This document shows positions 54,033 through 64,000 of a stretch of DNA of 64,000 bases, in pieces. Numbering within the stretch: the stretch's first letter is position 1; each line of letters begins with the position of its first letter. The DNA lies in the NCBI RefSeq assembly GCF_949628265.1, contig NC_088788.1, forward strand, positions 20,274,001 through 20,338,000, in the 5' to 3' direction. The notes under the pieces were generated by a model. The model made no database searches. It worked only from the letters and a program-made list of their open reading frames with translations, and was not told the origin of the DNA. The stretch is from Cloeon dipterum. Taxonomy: Eukaryota > Arthropoda > Insecta > Ephemeroptera > Baetidae. Made by a program: the position numbers and the translations under genes.

Positions 54033-56176
54033 ATGTCAGAGGAAGATCCTGTAAGTTTTATAAACTTCTCAATTGAAATGTCTCCAACTAACTTTCACGT
54101 CACTATCTTTAGATACTCAGTGAATTGGCTTCCAAAAAGAAGAAGAAGAAGAAGAAGATCCCATTTGAACTGGATTCTTTAGAAACTGGCGCTGCAGAAG
54201 GTTCGGCACCTGCTGATGCTCCATCAGACACTCCAGTTAAGGCTGACAAGGAGAACAAAGAGCCGGCAGATGATGGTAAAATTCATTCATTGTCCTAATT
54301 AATTATTACCGTCAAGGGCGCATACTATTTCCTCATTATATTATGATGTGTTTATTATATTGTATTTTTTTAACTCTTAGTATTTGATATTGAAAGCATT
54401 GCGGGGTAAACATTATTATTAACAGTTTAAGTTGAAACAAACTGCAGGCGCACTCTAGAACCACTTCTGTCTAAAATTAACTTGAATCCGTCGTAATGAT
54501 TCAAGCACAAGTTAAATGCTTTTATGTAAAATGTCAGTCCCGCCATTTAGAGATGCGCATTGTTATTGCTGTATTAACAAAAACTACCTTAAATGGCTTA
54601 AATGCTAGAATTGTTCAAAATTCATTAATAATAATACATGGTTGAATTCTAGAGCACCCCAGTCAAAAATTAAAATCACATCATTTACTAAAGGCAAAGC
54701 AACACGAATTTTACAACAAAAAATTATTAATCATATTTTTGTCAGTAAACGATAATAATAATATTGGTTACCTTAAATCACATGTATGCTGTCAATCTAG
54801 ACACTTAATTTGCACTAACCTTGATCCATGAAATTTGGCAGAAACACTGGACCTGGAACTGGCTGGAAAGAAGAAACGGAAGAAGAAATTTTTAGACATG
54901 GCTAAACTAGACGCCGCATTACCTGAGGTTGACCCCAGTAATCAGGGAACAAATGAAGGTTCTGCATTAACTGAGGATGCTCCCCCAGAGGTAAAATTTG
55001 AGTCGTAAGATATCAGCGTAAGAATTAATTAATGTTAATTGTAATTAGGATGACGTTCTCGACTTTAATCTCACGCAGAAGAAGAAGAAAAAGAAGAAGA
55101 AGGACATAGATGAAGAACTCGAGGGTGGAAAAATGGATAAATCTGAGGATGCAGAAAATGGTAAATCAAGTTCTTTTGTTAATCGCTAAAACTGGCGTAT
55201 CATCAGCTAACAAATTCTTTAAAAATACATGCGGAGGCACTATTGAGGAATTGCCATTTGAGGCTGGTAAGGCTTTTAAGCGGTTCTAATTACTCATTTG
55301 GTTTCTGACGGCTATGTTTCTTTATTCAGATGCTTTAGTCATGTTCTAGTATTTAGTCATGCTGTAATTAATTTCAGAGTTGACCAACAAATCCACTTGG
55401 TTCGGTGATGACCGCGACTACACCTACGATGAACTGCTAAAACGTGTCTTCAACATCATGCATGAAAAGAACCCAGACATGGCTCTCGGCAAGAAGCAGA
55501 AGTTTGTCATGCGGCCACCCCACGTTGTGCGTATCGGCACAAAGAAGACCTCATTTGCCAATTTCACGGAAGTGTGCAAAATGTATGAATCCTCACATCT
55601 TTCCGCTTTTGATACAATTTGGTGTTTTGAATTCAATTTTCCCTTATTTCTGCAATTGTTATGCACTATAGATATTACTTAAATAACAGCCGCAATTTAA
55701 TGGCTTTGAATCCTTGTGTTTCTTAATGCTATTTGCCTTTCTCTCTAGATTGGGTGGAAAATAATAAATATAATAATAATCATTAAAACATTAAATTTCA
55801 GATTGCATCGGCAGCCGAAACATTTGCTCGACTTCCTTCTTGCTGAGTTGGGCACCAGTGGGTCTGTGGACGGAAACAGCCAGCTGATCATCAAAGGTCG
55901 CTTCCAGCAGAAGCAGATTGAAATTGTGTTGCGTCGTTATATCAAGGAATACGTGACCTGCCACACTTGTCGCTCTCCTAATACCATCCTGCAGAAGGAC
56001 ACACGAATATTCTTCCTGCAATGCGAAGACTGTGGTTCTAGGTGCTCTGTGGCCAGCATCAAGTCTGGTTTCCAGGTGCGTTGCTTTTATTCCTGTCAAA
56101 CAAAATTGTCTTATCTCAATTATTCTTACAGGCCGTCACAGGAAAACGAGCTGCAATCAGAGCGAAAACAACGTGA
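54033..56176 (+). CDS. EIF2S2: Eukaryotic translation initiation factor 2 subunit beta
   Basis: Eight coding exons: 54033-54050, 54113-54275, 54842-54990, 55049-55160, 55237-55266, 55378-55582, 55802-56075 and 56132-56176. They give 331 residues, against 333 in human. eIF2-beta is part of the eIF2 heterotrimer that brings Met-tRNAi to the 40S ribosome. The three lysine boxes that bind eIF5 and eIF2B-epsilon are at 14-21 (eight Lys), 70-76 (interrupted by Arg) and 121-128 (eight Lys). The conserved core [15 protein letters not shown] follows, then [17 protein letters not shown]. The C-terminal zinc finger has Cys279, Cys282, Cys300 and Cys303, and the protein ends in a basic tail. Exon 5 is only 30 nt, in frame, and removable without shifting the frame. 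Intron 2 (54276-54841) is the longest of the gene. Confidence 0.97.
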
Positions 56177-56384
56177 ATCTGTTTTTATGGTTGAGGGTCT
56201 TGCTGGTGTCCAGAGGGTGACTCAAGATCTTATTTACAGTATCTCTATAATTTCTCAAAAATTGAAAGGAAAATTCTCATTCTGTCTTGATTTGATAAAG
56301 GATAAATAATGAAACAATAGACCAGAAATACACTACTTTAAAGTAACAGTCTTGTGTAAATTTTTCACTTGTCCTGCTTGCAGA

Positions 56385-56390
56385 AATAAA
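56385..56390 (+). terminator. Poly(A) signal of EIF2S2
   Basis: AATAAA about 209 nt past the eIF2-beta stop codon; a TAATGA-rich stretch lies before it. Confidence 0.6.
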
Positions 56391-57211
56391 ATCCATGTTA
56401 TACAACTTTCATTATTAATACTTGAAATTTTACTTCCCCCCCCCCATTTAAAGTTTATCTTTAAGTAGCACTTAACTGCCTTATCTGGAGCTACTATGAA
56501 GGCCATTCATTCCTGCGTTCAGCGTAATCAATCATAAAAGTGAAGAATTTGTTAATGGCTGACCAGCCTTACCTTTATCTCCTATGACAGATAGCCAGCG
56601 TGCAAAATTAATTTAACTATTGTCCATTTTGCCCCAAATCAGGCTCTGCTTTTCTTTCAATACTGTAAATCCATAACTAAATTTATCCACTAAGGTATTA
56701 AATACTCTCCGTAAAAACTGCAATGCTTGATGAAATTTTGAAGGTCCATGTGATTAATCTATGAAATCTGGAGGAAAGAAGCTTTCCTAAAATACCTTTC
56801 TTTGAAACATCCAACGATCCATCCAATGAATGATGCATAAATTTATGTATAAAAATCACCCACAAATTCAGCCCCAATTTGGAAAGCTATATTGAAAATG
56901 TCAACTCGTATGACAAGATAAAAGCGAAATGGATATTATACCGAATTATTCCACTACGTCATTAAAAGAATACAAAGAGGCTAAAATATTGTTGTTTAAA
57001 CCTGGATTAAACTGGCTGGTATGAACTGGGATGATTTACATCAGGAAATGATACTTTTCTTTGCAGCGTGGCACAAACATGCTACCAGCAAACACAAATA
57101 TTGCAATGATTCTAAATTCTTGGATAGAATTATGAAATCTACATGTGCGAAAAGAGCAATAGAATTCGGAATTTTCAATTTAATAATGAAGCGTATTGAA
57201 CTAATATAGCT
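56391..57211. other. Spacer between convergent EIF2S2 and GFER
   Basis: AT-rich sequence with an 11-bp C run near 56436. I see no gene. The short frame at 57021-57209 has no recognisable similarity. The right end contains the GFER 3' untranslated region. Confidence 0.6.
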
Positions 57212-57217
57212 TTTATT
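57212..57217 (-). terminator. Candidate poly(A) signal of GFER
   Basis: AATAAA on the minus strand, about 150 nt past the GFER stop codon. Confidence 0.45.
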
Positions 57218-57368
57218 ATTTGTGAACAACTTTGGTGTAGACAGACACGCTTCCATTCTTAAAACCATCAAATTTTTTAAATTCTGTGGTTTCTGGCCAA
57301 TTTTGTTGGGACCCTGTCCAAGCCTAACAGTAAAAATCTGACACTAAATCTACAGACACATTATGCTC

Positions 57369-58444
57369 CTAATCACAGGATCCATCAAGGGGGCCATCTC
57401 GCCACCTTTCATTCACTTTGCTACAGTCAAATATTGGCTTTCCAAGCTTAGCGTTGACTCGGTTGTGCAGCTTGCACATCCACAGAGAAAAGGCAGACTG
57501 TGATGACACATCAGGTGGAGTTGACTTCAGGCTGGAAAATTTAAAAAAATGAACATTTTGCCTAAACTATTGGACAAACTGCAACATATTAGCTAATTAA
57601 TTTAATGTAAGTAAGAATGCGGCTCCATATTTGAAAAAGTCCTTACAGCTTATTAACTATTAAGTATTTTATTCTTATGTACTCTTTTTGGAGATCTTCC
57701 GCACAGATGTTACAAGGGTACACTCTGGAGAAGAGATCGAGGAACTGCGACATTGTCTGCTTCTCTGTCGGACTAGGGTTGTCTGGGTATGAGGCAGCAA
57801 TCGTGTGGAGGAATGTCCATGAACTCTGGCCTGAGTACATTTTACGTAAATTTATTTGGTGTCTTTGAACTCTGGGTAGTGTGCATTATTTTATTTTATA
57901 CCTAATTGGTCCTTGTCTACAGGGCAGCTGGCTTGTTGACTATGCGGTCCAGTATTGGATGGGGCCGTTGATTTCTGCACATAGATACACACAAACTTTT
58001 TAATGTTTGGTAGAATTTTTTATTCATAAATTTTTCAATATTTGCAATTCGCCAATTTGGTTATTTCATTTCTAGAACATTCAGAGAAGATCTTGTTTAA
58101 AATTATTATGTACTAAGCAGATTTTCGGAATATTATATGCTACAATGTTTGGTTTTCAAGATTCAATTTTTTGCGTTTCTCAAAATTAGCAGGGAAGGTG
58201 TGTAGGGTTCAATCAAAAGTTAGTTGTTAAAGGCAAAAGACGGAACGCGATATGATGCGACCAAATTAAATTAAGAATTGAGTTTATTTACATAACTCGC
58301 CTTTTGATTTTTATTGTTATTGCTGTCCATATTAGACTTCTGCATCGAGGCCCAACTTTTAAAGTCAGTACACGTCCTGCAGGGCTTATTTCTGGAGCCA
58401 CCGGTGCCGTAGGATTCATTTTCGGCATGATAGAAAGCGTCCAT
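57369..58444 (-). CDS. GFER: FAD-linked sulfhydryl oxidase ALR (GFER/Erv1)
   Basis: Four coding exons: 58292-58444, 57902-57974, 57683-57830 and 57369-57531, giving 178 residues. ALR reoxidises Mia40 in the mitochondrial intermembrane space and passes electrons to cytochrome c or oxygen. The family signatures are clear: an N-terminal shuttle disulfide CRTC (22-25) followed by DFKSW, the core [15 protein letters not shown], the active-site CNIC (115-118) in [13 protein letters not shown], the FAD-binding [17 protein letters not shown], and the C-terminal [13 protein letters not shown] ending GSCD. The linker between the shuttle motif and the core is rich in Asn and Ser. Exon 1 has a plain GT donor in phase (TAT|GTAAAT); a GC donor slightly upstream is the alternative and would shorten the linker by three residues. 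The start codon is 142 bp from the TXN2 start on the other strand. Confidence 0.95.
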
Positions 58445-58586
58445 GTTTGTTGTTTACATTATCTACCATCGTCAGCTGATCCGACTGCAGCAAGCGATTT
58501 TGGTCCTGACTAGTACTGTGGGAGAAAGTTGTTTGAAGAGCATTGACCGCCGAGTTGTGCCGAATTCCGATATCAAAGTTGTCAAG
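58445..58586. promoter_or_regulatory. Bidirectional promoter shared by GFER and TXN2
   Basis: Only 142 bp separate the two divergent start codons, so the promoters and both leaders must lie here or in the coding edges. I see no clear TATA box. Both products are thiol-disulfide enzymes of the mitochondrion, which makes shared control plausible; that is inference. Confidence 0.6.
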
Positions 58587-59199
58587 ATGTTCTGCAAAAA
58601 TGGTGTGAGGCTATTAGGAAACCTGCAGAGGACGTCAGTCTTGAGCTGCGTGGCCCGGAATCAGGTCGCCCTAAGAGGCATCAGATCGTCCACAGTCGTT
58701 CGGGACTCGTTCAAAGTCCAGGACATGGATGACTTTAAGGACAAAGTTCTCAACAGCGAGGTGCCTGTGGTTGTTGACTTCTTCGCTACGTATGCTCTAA
58801 CGTTTTTATTTTCAATCTAAAACAAATATTCATAATTTTTGAACAGGTGGTGCGGCCCTTGCAGAATGCTTACGCCCAGGATTGAAACTGTGATTGCGGA
58901 AAAGAAGGGCAAAGTTAACCTAGCCAAAGTTGACATTGATGAGCTCACAGATCTCGCTTTTGAGTATGATGTAAGTTACTTTTAATATTCTACGTTAATA
59001 TCTGAATTAACTAAAATATTAATTAAATACATACACGCAAAAACATTATTCGCACTGATAGCAAAATTGGTTTCAGGTCACGTCAGTACCTGTCCTCATC
59101 TCCATGAAAGGGGGAAAGGAAACGGAAAGAATGATTGGTCTTCAAGATGCAGATAAATTAAGGTCATTTGTGTCTCGGCTCAGTCCTGAGAAAAAGTAA
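58587..59199 (+). CDS. TXN2: Mitochondrial thioredoxin (thioredoxin-2)
   Basis: Three coding exons: 58587-58789, 58847-58970 and 59077-59199, giving 149 residues. It is a disulfide reductase that supports mitochondrial peroxiredoxins. The first roughly 45 residues are rich in Arg, Ser and Leu with no acidic residues until the thioredoxin fold, as in a mitochondrial targeting sequence. The fold follows with VPVVVDFFATWCGPCR, the redox site Cys70-Gly-Pro-Cys73, VDIDELTDLAFEYDV, and the cis-proline loop TSVPVLISMKGG. The frame stays open upstream of the chosen ATG to 58443, but I take 58587 because it gives the expected targeting peptide and leaves a non-coding gap to GFER. The split of the active-site region by intron 1 just before TWCGPC is clear. 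Confidence 0.95.
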
Positions 59200-59298
59200 A
59201 ACGTGTATTTTAACTTATTTGTTAAGTAAGCCCAATTTGCAATGATTCTACATTTGAAGGCATTTTTGTAGTTTTCCCAGAATGATGAATTGAGTAGA

Positions 59299-59304
59299 AA
59301 TAAA
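59299..59304 (+). terminator. Poly(A) signal of TXN2
   Basis: AATAAA 100 nt past the TXN2 stop, and only 22 bp from the AATAAA of the convergent gene at 59327-59332. Confidence 0.6.
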
Positions 59305-59326
59305 AACCTGTAAGTTACATTAAATT

Positions 59327-59332
59327 TTTATT
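59327..59332 (-). terminator. Poly(A) signal of the C7orf50-like gene
   Basis: AATAAA on the minus strand, 67 nt past the stop codon at 59399. The two convergent transcripts probably overlap at their 3' ends. Confidence 0.6.
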
Positions 59333-59398
59333 ACTCGTTATTATGTTAACATCTGTAAAACAAATCTTAGGAGCTGACAATTTTCAGTTCCCCAATAT

Positions 59399-60662
59399 TC
59401 ACTTCTTCAAGGCTTTCTTGCCCTTGGATGCATTCATCGCACCTTTCGATTTCTGGGCTATCTTACCCTTGAGAGCCTTTCCTGCGTCGCCACTTGCCTT
59501 CAGAGCTTTCTTGGCCTTCTTGTTTCCGACAGGAGCGGTCTCTTCATCAACAAAGCTGACAACCTTTTCAGCAGCTTCCTTTTTAACAGGCCCATTCTTT
59601 TCACTTTTGTTTGCTTCCTCCGTAATCACCTTAGGAGTATTCGCTGTAACGTGTGCAGGCTTGTTGAGATTCAACCTGTTGTTTCTGCTGACGTCCCCAC
59701 TCTTCCTCTTCCTAAATCTCTTGTTGACTTTACCAGATTCAGTGAGTGCTGGTTTGGAACTCTTTTTCTCCGCATTTTCTTTCTCTGCTTGTTCTTCAGA
59801 GGCCATGAGTTTGATCACCCTACGGCTCCTTACTAAAATTTCTTGGTTTGCCTCAGCATCCTAAAATTTTTGAAAAAAAGTCAAGAATTTAATGGGATCA
59901 TACATTATAATAATGTTTTTAACAAATGTTTAGTTCATGAAAATTCATCTCGTACCTCAGGATTTGGTTTCGTATTTGTCCTGATGGCGTGCGCCTTAGC
60001 AATGCTGAATTTTGTGATGTCTTTTCTAACTGATCCGTGGGCACCTTTCAAATACTCCAGCGCAATATCGAATTTCTCAGTTGGAAGCTACAAATCATAT
60101 AAGACAAGCATTTTAGATTGTAGATATAACTATTAATTTGTATGAATATGTACTTATGAATAAAAAATCGAGATAATTAATACATACATACATAATACAC
60201 ATGATTTATGTGTATTGAATTATTTTGTAGATATACCTTCTCCGTGTCAAAGATATGAACAATCAGCCAAGTCTGAATGTTCTTGGAGAACTTCCAGCTC
60301 TTCTTGTCATTTTTCCACGTTTCCAGATATTCGTGTGCTTTCTCCTGCAATTCTTTCTGTCGTTCCTCCGATTTGGTGTTGTTTTGCACCTTCTCCTTGG
60401 GAACAGACTTCTTATTCCCCTTCCTCCTCTTAGCTACCTTTCCCTCGACTTTAGCACCAATGTCTTTATCTTCACCCCCTTCTGCAGCGGCAGGATTTTT
60501 CGGCTTCTTCATCTCCTTGGGCTTCTTAGCAGGGGGTGGTCCTTGTCCTTCGGCTTCCTTGTTCACCGAAACTTTCGCGACGATCTTTTCGGTTTTCTCT
60601 TTCTTCTCTTCGACAAGATGCTTCTTCCTCTTGGAGCCTGTGTTCAGCTTATTGTCAACCAT
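59399..60662 (-). CDS. C7orf50-like protein (WKF domain), probably nucleolar
   Basis: Three coding exons: 60237-60662, 59956-60087 and 59399-59860, giving 339 residues. The central region, about 105-205, matches the WKF domain of human C7orf50. It has HEYLETWKNDKKSWKFSK with Trp123-Lys-Phe125, then QTWLIVHIFDTEKLPTEKF, a helix IALEYLKG, and a C-terminal helix ending RSRRVIKLMAS. C7orf50 has been found in nucleoli and in pre-ribosomal RNA processing screens; its biochemical role is unknown. Here the domain is flanked by long lysine- and alanine-rich arms: about 100 residues before it and about 125 after it, the last part with many KK and KKALK repeats. That makes the protein much longer than human C7orf50 (194). 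The arms look like unstructured nucleolar-targeting sequence. The gene is tail to tail with TXN2. Confidence 0.85.
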
Positions 60663-61278
60663 GGCTGTGCTTTGATAAATTGCTTGAAATCTTAACTTTC
60701 AACAAAATCGGCGATCATCAACAACACGTGCAAGTTAGTGCTATAGCTATAGCATTAATTCTGTGTTGTGTGCTACAGGGGCGTAGGCGTATCAAATTGA
60801 CCAGTACTACCAACAAAATGCTATAAATAAAACCGCGAAGATTTCGAAACACAAAAATAATTATCAAATTGTATCATATTATTATAGAAATTCAGCGCTC
60901 ATAGCTTCCAGTTTAAAATTATTTTAGAAGGTAAATAATACTGTTTCATGAGAGTAAAAAGGATGAAAGTTTTTTTTAACTAATTTTAGGATTTATTGAA
61001 TAAGGTATGGCAGGTAACAGGAAATTGCTTTTTCTAGGCATTGCATTTAAAATTTCTGAGTGACCCTTTTTTCACAGCTAAATCGAATCGACATTCCACA
61101 ACTTTGGAACAACGGTAAAAAAGAGATCTTCAACTTTTGTGCAAAATATTAGACACTGAAAATATATGCATTACCATAAAAATAATACTTTTAAGAAGTG
61201 TAAAATGCAAAATTTGCAAAATTTGATGAGGCAATGTGTAATTTGAATCTTTGCTATGCGAACTGCACAAAATCTGGA
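60663..61278. other. Intergenic DNA with the ECD 3' untranslated region
   Basis: Both neighbours are on the minus strand. The sequence holds the ECD 3' untranslated region with an AATAAA at 60992-60997 (minus strand, about 280 nt past the ECD stop), followed by the upstream region of the C7orf50-like gene. I see no other gene. Confidence 0.6.

Positions 61279-64000
<2,722 letters not shown>

Noticed and set aside
56436-56446. C11 run after eIF2-beta
   Set aside because: A simple homopolymer in the spacer with no adjoining structure.
60255-60695. 146- and 132-codon plus-strand frames
   Set aside because: They are antisense to the lysine-rich first exon of the C7orf50-like gene, whose repetitive codons leave the complement open.

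Overview
The window is animal nuclear DNA, most likely from an arthropod (probably an insect). The genes have many short introns, mostly 49-80 nt, with GT-AG ends. The AT-rich non-coding DNA carries GA/CT microsatellites and decayed non-LTR retrotransposon pieces, and every recognisable protein is a conserved metazoan one. I cannot name the species.

The window has two very different halves. From 1 to about 46.3 kb I find no conserved protein gene. This stretch alternates AT-rich spacers with shorter GC- and CpG-richer islands every 1-2 kb. It holds four GA/CT tracts, a GT tract, a reverse-transcriptase relic near 0.44-0.86 kb, a retrotransposon C-terminal zinc-finger relic near 19.1 kb, and one promoter-like cluster at 40.9 kb followed by a speculative two-exon ORF.

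From 46.4 kb to the right edge seven conserved genes are packed into about 17.6 kb. In order they are a secreted M13 (neprilysin-like) metallopeptidase (-), the DEAD-box helicase DDX42 (-) with a spliced 36-codon ORF in its 5' leader, eIF2-beta (+), the FAD-linked sulfhydryl oxidase GFER/ALR (-), mitochondrial thioredoxin TXN2 (+), a C7orf50/WKF-domain nucleolar-type protein (-), and ecdysoneless/ECD (-, 5' end outside the window). I rebuilt exon structures by hand from splice signals, reading-phase continuity and family similarity; no cDNA supports them.

Most of the cluster is housekeeping: splicing (DDX42, and ECD through its known splicing role), translation initiation (eIF2-beta), probable ribosome biogenesis (C7orf50-like) and thiol redox (GFER and TXN2, divergent across 142 bp). 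The main points for follow-up are the spliced small ORF ahead of DDX42, a 30-nt in-frame microexon in eIF2-beta, the shared GFER/TXN2 promoter, a probable GC-AG intron in the M13 gene, and the island-and-spacer layout of the gene desert.
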